From Bacteroidaceae bacterium (GTDB lineage: Bacteria; Bacteroidota; Bacteroidia; Bacteroidales; Bacteroidaceae), in NCBI GenBank assembly GCA_017619335.1, contig JAFZSP010000026.1, forward strand, positions 1 to 64,000: a DNA stretch of 64,000 bases, written 5' to 3'. The notes under the pieces were generated by a model. That model was not told where the DNA came from. It worked only from the letters and a program-made list of their open reading frames with translations, and ran no database searches. The translations under genes and the position numbers were made by a program. Position 1 is the first letter of the stretch; every line of letters begins with the position of its first letter. Below, piece by piece: positions 34,042 to 43,076 of the stretch.

Positions 34042-34758
34042 ATGAAAATAGCATTAATAGGATATGGCAAGATGGGCCGGATGATAGAAGGCATCGCCCT
34101 GAGCCGTGGACATGAGGTGGTCTGTCGCATTGATGTGGACAACCAGCAGGACTTTGACAGCGATGCTTTCCGCACTGCCGATGTGGCCATAGAGTTCACC
34201 GCCCCCACAGTGGCTTGGGGTAATGTACAACGTTGCTTTGCAGCTGGTGTCCCCGTGGTGTCGGGCAGCACAGGATGGATCAAAGACCATCAAGAGGAAG
34301 TGCGCAAGGCCTGCACAGAAGAAGGCAAGACGCTGTTCTGGAGTTCGAATTTCTCCATTGGCGTGGCCATCTTCTCTGCTGTGAACCGTTACTTGGCCAC
34401 GCTGATGAACCAGTTCCCGCAGTATGATGTGGAGATGGAAGAGACCCACCACGTTCACAAGCTGGACCATCCCTCCGGCACCGCCATCACGCTGGCCGAG
34501 GAGATTGTGACACGACTGGACCGTAAGGAAGGTTGGGCCGAGGAGACAACAGACCCGAAGTTGCTGCGCGTGGATGATATCCGAAGAGGAGAAGTGCCTG
34601 GCATTCATACCATTCGCTATGACTCAGAGGCAGACCTCATCACCATCACCCACGATGCCCACAACCGCAAGGGCTTTGCACTGGGTGCCGTGATGGCTGC
34701 TGAATACACCGCTTCCCACAAAGGATGGCTCACCATGCAGGATTTGTTCCCCTTTTAA
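34042..34758 (+). CDS. dapB: 4-hydroxy-tetrahydrodipicolinate reductase DapB
   Basis: 238 residues, the short Bacteroidota form. N-terminal NAD(P)H-binding ALIGYGKMGRMIE; IEFTAPTVAW; GSTGWIKDHQEEV; and the active-site block EETHHVHKLDHPSGTAITLA with the catalytic His-His and Lys. It makes tetrahydrodipicolinate for lysine and meso-diaminopimelate synthesis. lepB follows 27 bases later on the same strand. Confidence 0.93.
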   Translation: MKIALIGYGKMGRMIEGIALSRGHEVVCRIDVDNQQDFDSDAFRTADVAIEFTAPTVAWGNVQRCFAAGVPVVSGSTGWIKDHQEEVRKACTEEGKTLFWSSNFSIGVAIFSAVNRYLATLMNQFPQYDVEMEETHHVHKLDHPSGTAITLAEEIVTRLDRKEGWAEETTDPKLLRVDDIRRGEVPGIHTIRYDSEADLITITHDAHNRKGFALGAVMAAEYTASHKGWLTMQDLFPF

Positions 34759-34785
34759 TTAACTGTTGAAAAGTGCAGAATCGTA

Positions 34786-36240
34786 ATGAAAAAGCTTGAT
34801 AAGAAGACGACTTGGAAGGACTGGGCAAAGATGCTCGTCATCGTCGCATTGTATATCTGGTTCCTCGCATGGGTAGGTTCATGGTGGGGACTCATCGTGG
34901 TGCCCTTCATCTTCGATGCCTACATCACTAAGAAGATTCCCTGGACGTGGTGGAAGGAACTGGAGAATCCTGTGACCCGCACCATTATGTCGTGGGTTGA
35001 TGCCATCGTGTTCGCCTTGGTGGCTGTGTATTTCGTCAACATCTATTTCTTCCAGAATTACACCATTCCATCAAGCAGCTTGGAGAAGAGCCTGTTGGTA
35101 GGCGACTACCTCTTTGTCTCCAAGATGAGCTACGGTCCCCGTGTCCCCCAGACGCCATTGCACCTGCCGCTGGTGCAGCACACCCTGCCGAATGGCATGA
35201 AGAGTTACAGCGAACTCATCCAGTGGGACTACAAGCGTGTCTCTCCCAAGCCTGTGCAGCTGAATGATATCGTGGTGTTCAACTATCCATCGGGCGACAG
35301 CTGCGTGGCCAATCCCGCCTATCAGGCCGCAGACTTCTATGGCCTCTGCTATGGCTATGGTCGCCAGATTGTGCAGCAGAACAATCTTCTTCCAGAGATG
35401 GACAGCCTCACGACGCTCCAGCAGCGACAGCTTTATCAGATTTTCTATTCCGTGGGTCGCCAGTATGTCACAGACAATCGTGCCGAGTTCGGCGAAGTGC
35501 TCTCCCGTCCCGTGGACAGAAGAGAGAACTATGTGAAGCGCTGTGTGGGCCTGCCTGGACAGACGCTGCAGATCAAGGACCGCACGATTTACCTGGACGG
35601 CGTTGCCAACAAGGAGCCTGACAATGTGCAGTACAATTATCACATCCGCCTGAAGAACGGTCAGCGTGACCTGCCAGAAGCACTGGCTCGTGAGTTGGAC
35701 CTTTCCAGTGACGATCTGCGTGACCTGCATCAGTCAGGTGTGATGCCGTTGACGGCTGCCGCACGTGACCGTCTGCTCCAGTGCACAGACCTCGTGGATA
35801 CCATTGAGGTGGCAGACATGAGTCACGACAAGGGCGAGGTCTATCCCCTGAATGCCCACACGGGTTGGACCCGTGACAACTATGGTCCCATCTGGATTCC
35901 CAAACGAGGCGAAAGCATCCAACTGACACTGGAGAACCTGCCTGTCTATGAGCGTCCCATCCGCGTCTATGAAGGTAACGACCTGCGTGTCAGCGAGTAC
36001 GGTACCATCTACATCAATGATACCGTTGCCACCAGTTACACCTTCAAGATGGATTATTACTGGATGATGGGCGACAACCGCCACAACAGCGCCGACAGCC
36101 GCTTCTGGGGCTTCGTACCTGAAGACCACGTCGTTGGCAAGCCCATCATGATTTGGCTTTCCACCGACAAGGATCGCGGATGGTTCAGTGGTCACATCCG
36201 CTGGAAGCGCCTCTTCCGGTGGGTGGACAACATCAAGTGA
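34786..36240 (+). CDS. lepB: Signal peptidase I (long Bacteroidota form)
   Basis: 484 residues. N-terminal membrane helices precede NYTIPSSSLEKSLLVGDYLF with likely catalytic Ser98, and YVKRCVGLPGQTLQIKD with general-base Lys251. The terminal box MGDNRHNSADSRFWGFVPED follows. The Ser-Lys spacing is much larger than in E. coli because of a polar insert of roughly 90 residues between the boxes. A second insert of over 100 residues precedes the last box. It cleaves signal peptides on the outer face of the inner membrane. The usual Met after the active Ser is Leu here. Confidence 0.9.
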   Translation: MKKLDKKTTWKDWAKMLVIVALYIWFLAWVGSWWGLIVVPFIFDAYITKKIPWTWWKELENPVTRTIMSWVDAIVFALVAVYFVNIYFFQNYTIPSSSLEKSLLVGDYLFVSKMSYGPRVPQTPLHLPLVQHTLPNGMKSYSELIQWDYKRVSPKPVQLNDIVVFNYPSGDSCVANPAYQAADFYGLCYGYGRQIVQQNNLLPEMDSLTTLQQRQLYQIFYSVGRQYVTDNRAEFGEVLSRPVDRRENYVKRCVGLPGQTLQIKDRTIYLDGVANKEPDNVQYNYHIRLKNGQRDLPEALARELDLSSDDLRDLHQSGVMPLTAAARDRLLQCTDLVDTIEVADMSHDKGEVYPLNAHTGWTRDNYGPIWIPKRGESIQLTLENLPVYERPIRVYEGNDLRVSEYGTIYINDTVATSYTFKMDYYWMMGDNRHNSADSRFWGFVPEDHVVGKPIMIWLSTDKDRGWFSGHIRWKRLFRWVDNIK

Positions 36241-36249
36241 AGCACTTCT

Positions 36250-38985
36250 TTATTTGAACTTTGGTTTCAGTTCGTCCGGAGAGTCGTTGGTAAACATATT
36301 GACGGCAGGTGCATCACGCTCATAAAGATGGTGGAGGATTTCTGCATCCAGTGTGAGTGCTGGCTGGAAATCTGAAGAAGCCATATAGCGGAGGATGCTG
36401 TGTCTCAACTGTCTGGCCACGATGCGTTGCTCCAGCTCACTGCTGACGTCCAGCGTGGTGAGAAGGAGCCGACCTTGTCCCACTCTTGCCTCCACCATCA
36501 TTCCCAGTTTGCGGGAGAGGTGCCACGTGTCAATAGGCTGTATAATAGGCTGGTAGTCTCGGGGAAACTCTGCCAAGTTCATACACTGTGCCCGATTGGT
36601 GAGTTCCCACCACTGCAGGTCTTGCCAGTCTTCTGTGGGAAAGTCACGGAAGACAGGATGGGTGGCTTGGATGTAGGCGCCAGTGGTGTGGGGCGGCTTC
36701 ATCTTGAACCAGGAGGTGTTCCAGAAGACGGGGAGGAAGCGGTGGACGACGTCGGCACCATAGCGGATGCGGCCTGCTGCTGTCAAGAGAACGTCACGGC
36801 CGGCGGCGAGGGCTATAAGGGCGGAGTCAAGGTTGGCGGTGATGAGGGGAGAAGAAGGAGAAGAAGCGAGGGGTGCTGGGGGATAGACCCAAAGGGGCCA
36901 GTGATTCTGGTAGAGAGTGGGGCCCTCGGGTAACCCCGAGGGAACTGTGGCTCGTGGAACCTTCAATGTCAAGAGAAGTTTGGTGGGTTTCTTGATGTCG
37001 GAGGGGAGGAAGGTGATGTCTTGCCCCACGGGGATTTGTCCTTCTGTCAGGGTCTTTTCGCCATCGGTGATGGAGTAGGTCAACTGCTCGATGGGCGAAC
37101 CACTCATATTATATAATAAGGTGTGGGCACGGATGGTGTCCGTGGTGGAATAGGTGAAGCGTGGGAGGCAGGCCAGCGGGACCACATCCGAGCAGAACTC
37201 CCGCCAGTCGGCGGCAGTGCAGTAGCCCTTCTCGCGCCAGTGCACATTAAGCGGTCCCACGAGGGCGGTCCCCTGTCCGCTGTAGTCATTGAGGCTGAGA
37301 AGCTGGAAACCAGCGTAATGCGGCGTGCGCAGGTGACGCTCAATCTCGTATTTGTAGGCCAACACTTGCAGGCGTCCGCTGGACATCAGGAACTTCTCGG
37401 CTTGCTCAGCCATTCCGTTGGCCGCCAGAAGGTCACGGAAGATTTCAAAGTTGGCAGCCTTGTAGGCACCCGTGTATTGCGGAATCTCCTTGAAGTCTGG
37501 GAAGGCACACCACTGGCCTTGCTCATGGGAAATCATGGGTTGGTTGTTAAGGGCTTCGCCTTTGTAGTTTCTGGGACGGGCAATCTCTGCGGAGAAGTCA
37601 TCATCCGTGCTGGGCTGGCGACGGTTCCATTCCAACCCTCGGGCACCGCCCTTCACGTGATACTCAGAGCCATAGTCCCATTCCCATCCGCCTCCGACGC
37701 TGGCCGTGCAGTAGATGCGGGAAGGGTCGTGGGCTTTCATATTCTTGACAAACTGAACGCCCCATTCCACCCATCGTCCAGCAGGTTCGTTGCCTGCTGC
37801 CAGCATGATAAGCGAGGGATGGGTGCCGTAGTTATCAAGAATGGCGCGACACTCATCGGCCAGATACTTGTCGATAGCCATGCCGTTGCCCAACTTCACA
37901 CCGTGATTGGGCCACGAGGGTCCCTCGGGCTGGAGGTAGAAGCCCAGTCGGTCGGCTGCCACGAAGGCGGCCTCGGGAGGACAGTAACTGTGGAACCGCA
38001 TGTGGTTCAGACCATAATCCTTGCATTTCTGGAAGATATTCATCCAGGAGGCAGTATCGGTAGGCGGAAAGCCAGTCTCTGGGAAGCAGCAGTTCCCGAC
38101 GGTACCACGCAGATGGATGGGCTGCCCATTGAGCAGGATGTCACTGCCGCTTACTTCTACGCTGCGAAAGCCGAAGGTGACAACCACGGGCATTCCTTCA
38201 TAGTTCACCGTGACGGTGTACAGTTTCGGATTGTGCTCGCTCCATGGCTGGGCATCAGGCACTTGGACGTCAAAGGTCTGCTCGTTGAGAGTGATGTGTG
38301 CAGTGTTGGTGGCGAGGTCGGTGATGACGCGCTTTTTATAGATAAGAGGTGTGGTTCGCAGTTCAATGCGTCCAGCGATGCCGTTCCAGTTGCCTTGTGT
38401 CTGGTCTGTCACGCTGTGGCTGTCCTGTCCCACGCAGACGTTTTCAATGTCGTTATAGACACGGATGGCGATTTCGTTCTCCTTGCCGGGGCGCAGAAAG
38501 GCGGTGACGTCATACTGGTGTGGCACGCTGAGGCTCATCTGATGTCCCACTTCCCGGCCGTTGATGAAGACGGTGGTCTCTATGTGTGGGCGCTCCAGGA
38601 AGAGGGTCACCTGACGCTGTTTCCAGTTCTTGGGGATTGTGACAGTGCGGCTATAGGTGACTTCTCCCACAAAGTGGCGATTGGGGGTGAGGAAGAAGGG
38701 GAACTTCATGCGGCCAGCCTCACGATAGGGTCTCATGAAGGGGTTATAGAAGTAACTGGAGTCATAGAGGGAGCCCGTCCAGCGTGTCTGCGGGGTGACT
38801 TCATCGCCCAGGTCGTTGGTAAGGAGGGAGCCGGGGAGGACGATGGTCTTGGCGGGCAGGCGGGAAGAGAGGTTCCAGGTGCCGGAAAGGGAGATGGATG
38901 CAGCGGAGGTGATGGGATCCGGCGCTGACTCGCCGGGCACTGCGGCGGGAAGGCAGAAGAGGAGGAGGAATAGGCAGAGGAGCAT
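36250..38985 (-). CDS. Glycoside hydrolase family 2 protein, secreted
   Basis: 911 residues with a signal peptide (LLLFCLPAAVPGES). A jelly-roll sugar-binding domain at about 40-215 has TVFINGREVGHQ. An immunoglobulin-like domain precedes a TIM barrel starting at IHLRGTVGNCCFPETG. The acid/base candidate is Glu400 in AAGNEPAG and the nucleophile candidate Glu488 in ISHEQGQW. It should release a sugar from plant or host glycans in the periplasm; the specificity is not readable. It converges with lepB. A palindrome CCCTCGGG/CCCGAGGG at 36929-36948 and low-complexity codons (PPAPLASSPSSP) lie in a linker. Confidence 0.8.
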   Translation of the reverse strand: MLLCLFLLLFCLPAAVPGESAPDPITSAASISLSGTWNLSSRLPAKTIVLPGSLLTNDLGDEVTPQTRWTGSLYDSSYFYNPFMRPYREAGRMKFPFFLTPNRHFVGEVTYSRTVTIPKNWKQRQVTLFLERPHIETTVFINGREVGHQMSLSVPHQYDVTAFLRPGKENEIAIRVYNDIENVCVGQDSHSVTDQTQGNWNGIAGRIELRTTPLIYKKRVITDLATNTAHITLNEQTFDVQVPDAQPWSEHNPKLYTVTVNYEGMPVVVTFGFRSVEVSGSDILLNGQPIHLRGTVGNCCFPETGFPPTDTASWMNIFQKCKDYGLNHMRFHSYCPPEAAFVAADRLGFYLQPEGPSWPNHGVKLGNGMAIDKYLADECRAILDNYGTHPSLIMLAAGNEPAGRWVEWGVQFVKNMKAHDPSRIYCTASVGGGWEWDYGSEYHVKGGARGLEWNRRQPSTDDDFSAEIARPRNYKGEALNNQPMISHEQGQWCAFPDFKEIPQYTGAYKAANFEIFRDLLAANGMAEQAEKFLMSSGRLQVLAYKYEIERHLRTPHYAGFQLLSLNDYSGQGTALVGPLNVHWREKGYCTAADWREFCSDVVPLACLPRFTYSTTDTIRAHTLLYNMSGSPIEQLTYSITDGEKTLTEGQIPVGQDITFLPSDIKKPTKLLLTLKVPRATVPSGLPEGPTLYQNHWPLWVYPPAPLASSPSSPLITANLDSALIALAAGRDVLLTAAGRIRYGADVVHRFLPVFWNTSWFKMKPPHTTGAYIQATHPVFRDFPTEDWQDLQWWELTNRAQCMNLAEFPRDYQPIIQPIDTWHLSRKLGMMVEARVGQGRLLLTTLDVSSELEQRIVARQLRHSILRYMASSDFQPALTLDAEILHHLYERDAPAVNMFTNDSPDELKPKFK

Positions 38986-38988
38986 GGA

Positions 38989-39020
38989 GTGTTGAGAGTT
39001 TAGTGTTTAGAGTTTAGAGT
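38989..39020. repeat. TTTAGAG tandem repeat upstream of the GH2 gene
   Basis: GAGTTTAGTGTTTAGAGTTT and further units. It lies in the leader of the minus-strand GH2 gene, four bases from its ATG. Confidence 0.75.
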
Positions 39021-39177
39021 GGGGCGGAAAATACTGTTATTGTGCACAAAGGAACGAAAAATATTTGAGAAATCTGTCTTTTTAGGCAAAAAATTTGGTC
39101 AGACGACAGAAAAAAGGTAACTTCGCCGCGTAAAAGTGATTTAACCCCAGTAAAAGTGATTAAAAAGTAACGGATTT

Positions 39178-40689
39178 ATGGCAAATCTCAAGTCCCTCAT
39201 GAAGGATACGGCCATCTATGGCCTCAGCAGCATCTTCGGCCGCTTCCTGAATTATATGCTCGTGCCGCTCTACACCCATTACATGCCCAAGGAAACGGGC
39301 GACTACGGTGTGAGCACCAATATCTATGCCTACACCGCCCTCATCCTGGTGCTGCTGACCTTCGGCATGGAGACTACCTTGTTCCGTTATGCCAATGACA
39401 CAGGCCCACTTTCAACCTCCCCCAACGGGAAAGGTTGTCCTCCCCCCTTGGGGGGAGATAGAGGGGGGCTTCCCGACACCGTCTTCTCCACCGTCTTTGC
39501 CACTGTGGGCACCTTGACGGCGCTGTTCTTGCTGCTGCTCTTTGGCTTCATCACGCCCATTGCGGGCTATCTGGGTTATGCCGAACATCCTGAGTATCTG
39601 GAGATGATGGGCGTAGTGGTGGCGATGGATGCCCTGCAGGCCATCCCGTTCAGTTACCTGCGTTTCCAGAAGCGTCCCATCCGCTTTGCCTCGCTGAAGA
39701 TCCTCTTCATCGTCGTCAATGTGCTGCTGAACGTCTTTTATTTCATGGTGTTGCACAAGACTTCGGTCTATTACGTCTTCTTTATCAACCTGCTGTGTAC
39801 CAGCTTCATATCCCTGATGTTCATACCGCAGTTGCTGCAAATCCGCTGGCATTTTGACGGCCAGTTACTGCGGAGGATGCTGTCCTATTCTTGGCCCATC
39901 CTCATCTTGGGCATTGCAGGCGTGCTGAACCAGGTGGCGGACAAGATTATCTTCCCCATGGTCTATCCCGATGCCGCCGAGGCCAACGTTCAGTTGGGCG
40001 TCTATGGCAGCTGCGTGAAGATAGCCATGATTATGGCACTCATCACTCAGGCCTTCCGTTATGCCTACGAGCCCATCGTCTTCGCCAAATCCAAGGATGC
40101 CGACAAGGGCGAGTACTACGCCACCGCGATGAAGTACTTCCTGATTTTCACCCTCTTGGCGTTCCTCTGCGTCTGTGGTTACATGCCACTGCTGCAATAT
40201 ATCATAGGTGTGGACTATCGTGAGGGCTTGGGTGTGGTGCCCATCGTGATGGCTGCAGAAATCATGATGGGCGTGTATTTCAACCTCTCGTTCTGGTATA
40301 AGCTCATCGACAAGACCATCTACGGTGCCTGGTTCTCACTGGCGGGCTGTGTGGTGCTGGTGGCTGTGAACGTGCTGTTCATCCCCCTGTACGGCTACTG
40401 GGCTTGCGCCTGGGGAGGTGTGGCCGGTTATGGAACGTGTATGATTCTCAGCTATTTCGTGGGACAGCGCAAGAATCCCATCAACTATCCCATGCGTGAC
40501 ATTGGCATCTATGTGCTCCTGACATTGGTGTTCTATTTCGGCATGAAGATGACAGAGGCCCTGCCCGTGTGGGCACAGCTCATCGTGAACACGCTGCTCA
40601 TCGGCCTCTTCACGGCCTATATCATCCGCCGCGACCTGCCCCTTAGCTCGCTCCCAGTGGTTGGCAAGTACTTCGTCAGAAAAAAATAA
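39178..40689 (+). CDS. Wzx-type lipid-linked oligosaccharide flippase (MATE/MVF superfamily)
   Basis: 503 residues with about 14 membrane helices and the N-terminal pattern LKSLMKDTAIYGLSSIFGRF typical of O-antigen/polysaccharide flippases. It should move an undecaprenyl-linked glycan across the inner membrane. No glycosyltransferases lie nearby, so it is an orphan here. A REP-like palindrome block (39413-39472) is inserted in-frame after the third helix. The leader contains TAAAAGTGATT twice, about 20 bp apart. Confidence 0.82.
   Translation: MANLKSLMKDTAIYGLSSIFGRFLNYMLVPLYTHYMPKETGDYGVSTNIYAYTALILVLLTFGMETTLFRYANDTGPLSTSPNGKGCPPPLGGDRGGLPDTVFSTVFATVGTLTALFLLLLFGFITPIAGYLGYAEHPEYLEMMGVVVAMDALQAIPFSYLRFQKRPIRFASLKILFIVVNVLLNVFYFMVLHKTSVYYVFFINLLCTSFISLMFIPQLLQIRWHFDGQLLRRMLSYSWPILILGIAGVLNQVADKIIFPMVYPDAAEANVQLGVYGSCVKIAMIMALITQAFRYAYEPIVFAKSKDADKGEYYATAMKYFLIFTLLAFLCVCGYMPLLQYIIGVDYREGLGVVPIVMAAEIMMGVYFNLSFWYKLIDKTIYGAWFSLAGCVVLVAVNVLFIPLYGYWACAWGGVAGYGTCMILSYFVGQRKNPINYPMRDIGIYVLLTLVFYFGMKMTEALPVWAQLIVNTLLIGLFTAYIIRRDLPLSSLPVVGKYFVRKK
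39413..39472. repeat. REP-like palindrome pair, in-frame inside the flippase gene
   Basis: CTCCCCCC, TT, GGGGGGAG (39440-39457) is a perfect palindrome, preceded by an imperfect one (CCTCCCCCAACGGGAAAGG). Encodes a Gly/Pro-rich loop (SPNGKGCPPPLGGDRGG). Confidence 0.85.
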
Positions 40690-40867
40690 AGAATTTGACG
40701 GAAAACACCTAACACCTCACTTTTTCTCTATAAACAACTGAATATTATTTCATTATAGAGGTGAGGTGTTGTTCGAAGACCTCACAACACCTCACCAACA
40801 CTTCACCGATTACCCCTCATCTTAACGGGTGGATGCCATCGTGAGGTCTTGGTGAGGTGTTAGGTCT
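40690..40867. other. Nested inverted repeats (AACACCTCAC family)
   Basis: AACACCTCAC (40711-40720) pairs with GTGAGGTGTT (40761-40770), and inside it CTCTATA pairs with TATAGAG. AAGACCTCAC (40776-40785) pairs with GTGAGGTCTT (40841-40850), with an AACACCTCACCAA/TTGGTGAGGTGTT pair interleaved. This could be a terminator cluster, a structured RNA or a small non-autonomous element. No coding frame seen. Confidence 0.6.
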
Positions 40868-40958
40868 TTTTCATGAAATACTTTTTTTGCAGCAGTCGGC
40901 GCCAGACAATGATTGCAAATCCACAGATTGGCCGCATTTGTACATGCGGCTGGCCACA

Positions 40959-41030
40959 TCCCCACTTGCATAAGGCTGCATCATCACTTGCGTAAGGCCG
41001 CATTGTCACTTGCGTATAAGCGCATCCCGA
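40959..41030. repeat. Tandem repeat CACTTGCRTAAGGCYGCAT
   Basis: Three head-to-tail degenerate copies of about 22 bp (cacttgcataaggctgcat, cacttgcgtaaggccgcat, cacttgcgtataagcgcat). It lies in the 540-base gene-free stretch before the cyd operon. The rest of that stretch (41031-41180) shows nothing recognisable. Confidence 0.75.
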
Positions 41031-41184
41031 TTTCCCTTTAAAGGGAAAGCCTTTAACCCTTAAGCCCTCCTGCCAAAACCCTTGGACTCGGAAAAATTTG
41101 ATGTTAAAACCTTGAAAAGTGAGGACAAAAGGGAAAGAATGAAACTTTTTCGCCGTTTTTGTTGGCCGAATGGAGAATAATGGT

Positions 41185-41192
41185 TATTTTTG
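41185..41192 (+). promoter_or_regulatory. -7 box for the DUF4492-cydAB operon
   Basis: TATTTTTG followed by TGGCC, about 37 nt before ATG 41229. It supports the shorter DUF4492 start. Confidence 0.55.
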
Positions 41193-41228
41193 TGGCCGAA
41201 ACGAACCAAAAATGGCCATCACCATGCA

Positions 41229-41435
41229 ATGAACAGGATTTTCCGCTTTTATTATGATGGTTTCCGGCAGATGACGCTGGGACGAACGCTGTGGCTCATC
41301 ATCGGCGTGAAACTCGCCATCATCTTCCTGGTGCTGAAACTCTTTTTCTTCCCCAACTTCCTGAAGGAGAACGCCGGACGAGGAAACGAGGCAGACTATG
41401 TGGCCAAAGAACTGACAGAAAGAGTCCAAAAATAA
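41229..41435 (+). CDS. DUF4492 small membrane protein
   Basis: 68 residues from ATG 41229: MNRIFRFYYDGFRQMTLGRT, one membrane helix (LWLIIGVKLAIIFLVLKLFFFP), then a polar tail. It matches DUF4492, which precedes cydAB in many Bacteroidota. It is probably an accessory subunit or assembly factor for cytochrome bd, by analogy with small CydX-type peptides; this is inference. An upstream start at 41190 overlaps the promoter and is rejected. Confidence 0.8.
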   Translation: MNRIFRFYYDGFRQMTLGRTLWLIIGVKLAIIFLVLKLFFFPNFLKENAGRGNEADYVAKELTERVQK

Positions 41436-41452
41436 CCATTAATTCATTAACT

Positions 41453-43045
41453 ATGCTTCACCTATTAACCATCGACCCCACAGCCATTGACTGGGCACGA
41501 GCGCAATTCGCCCTCACCGCCATCTATCACTGGCTCTTTGTCCCGCTGACACTGGGACTCGGACTGATCATGTCCATTATGGAAACCAAGTACTACCGCA
41601 CAGGCGATGCCTTCTGGCGCCAGACAGCGCAGTTCTGGCAGCGTCTCTTCGGCATCAACTTCGCCATGGGCGTCGCCACGGGCATCATCTTGGAGTTTGA
41701 GTTTGGTACCAACTGGTCCAACTACTCTTGGTTCGTGGGCGACATCTTCGGCGCGCCATTGGCCATCGAGGGCATCGTGGCGTTCTTCATGGAGAGCACC
41801 TTCGTGGCCGTGATGTACTTCGGCTGGGAGAAGGTGTCCCGAGGGTTCCACCTCGCCAGCACCTGGCTCACCTGGCTGGGCGCCACCATCTCTGCATGGT
41901 GGATTCTCGTGGCCAACTCATGGATGCAGTATCCTGTTGGTTGTGAGTTCAATCCCGACACCATGCGCAACGAGATGACCTCCTTCCTGGACGTCGCCCT
42001 CTCCCCCTTCGCCATTGACAAGTTCTGCCACACGGTCACCTCTGCTTGGGTGATTGGTGGCGTCTTCGTGGTCGCCGTCTCAGCCTGGTACCTGCTGAAG
42101 AAGCGCGAGGCCGAGCGCGTGATGGCTGTGAAGAGCCTGCGCATCGGCGCCATCGTGGGTCTCATCGCTGCTGTGCTGGCCGCCATCACGGGTGACGAGA
42201 GTGCCTACAAAGTGGCCGAAGTCCAGCCCATGAAACTCGCCGCCATGGAAGCCCTCTACAATGGTGGAGAAGACCAGAGCCTCACCGCGGTGGCATGGGT
42301 GAACCCCTTCCAGCAGCCTGATTATCAGAATGAGGCAGAAGCACCTCTCCGCATCGCCATCCCCAACGGCCTCAGCATCCTGGCCACCCGCACCCTGCAC
42401 GGATATGTGCCCGGCGTGAATGACCTATTAAAAGGTTACACCCGCGAGGACGGCACCATCGAGCCTCCAGCACAGGAGAAGATGAACCGCGGAAAGCTGG
42501 CCATCGTGGCGCTCTCCAACTATCGCGAACTCTGTGCCCAGGAGAAAAAGGCTGATAGTCAGGAGTTGAAGGACCAGATTGCTTCCAGCAAGCTGCAGCA
42601 ACTGGCCATCCTGCAGGAGAACTTCAAGTACTTCGGCTATGGTTACATCAAGGACGAGGCCGAGTTGGTGCCCTTCATTCCCATCAACTTCTGGGCGTTC
42701 CGCATCATGGTGGGACTGGGCACGCTGTTTGTCCTCTTCTTCGCTTTCATCCTCTTCTTGGATTGGAAGAAGAAGGATATTTCCTCGATGAAATGGCTGC
42801 TTTTGACATCCATTATCCTCGTCCCCCTCGCCTACATCTGCTCCGAAAGCGGCTGGCTCGTGGCCGAGTTTGGACGTCAACCCTGGACCATTCAGGACAT
42901 GCTGCCCGTGGGGGCCTCTGTTTCTGACATCGGCTCCAGCGCCGTAGCCACCACCTTCTGGCTCTTCCTCGCCCTCTTCACCGCCCTGCTCGCTGTGGAA
43001 ATCAACATCATGCTTAAGCAGATAAAACGAGGATTAGAAAAATAG
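41453..43045 (+). CDS. cydA: Cytochrome bd ubiquinol oxidase subunit I
   Basis: 530 residues. Haem ligands are in place: His26 (YHWLF, haem b595), His193 (KFCHTVTSAW, haem b558) and Met419 (FRIMVGLG, haem b558). Conserved RAQFALT, MGVATGIILEFEFGTNWSNY and WFLFLALF-type helices agree. With CydB it oxidises quinol and reduces oxygen with high affinity, giving microaerobic respiration or oxygen removal. The start at 41453 removes a long out-of-family N-terminal extension. It lies 17 bases after DUF4492. Confidence 0.95.
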   Translation: MLHLLTIDPTAIDWARAQFALTAIYHWLFVPLTLGLGLIMSIMETKYYRTGDAFWRQTAQFWQRLFGINFAMGVATGIILEFEFGTNWSNYSWFVGDIFGAPLAIEGIVAFFMESTFVAVMYFGWEKVSRGFHLASTWLTWLGATISAWWILVANSWMQYPVGCEFNPDTMRNEMTSFLDVALSPFAIDKFCHTVTSAWVIGGVFVVAVSAWYLLKKREAERVMAVKSLRIGAIVGLIAAVLAAITGDESAYKVAEVQPMKLAAMEALYNGGEDQSLTAVAWVNPFQQPDYQNEAEAPLRIAIPNGLSILATRTLHGYVPGVNDLLKGYTREDGTIEPPAQEKMNRGKLAIVALSNYRELCAQEKKADSQELKDQIASSKLQQLAILQENFKYFGYGYIKDEAELVPFIPINFWAFRIMVGLGTLFVLFFAFILFLDWKKKDISSMKWLLLTSIILVPLAYICSESGWLVAEFGRQPWTIQDMLPVGASVSDIGSSAVATTFWLFLALFTALLAVEINIMLKQIKRGLEK

Positions 43046-43076
43046 TTATTAGTAAACAGTTAAATCGTAAATAGTT

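Noticed and set aside
37123..38928. 601-residue frame opposite the GH2 gene
   Set aside because: Codon-mirror artefact; the sense strand encodes a complete glycosidase with signal peptide and catalytic glutamates.
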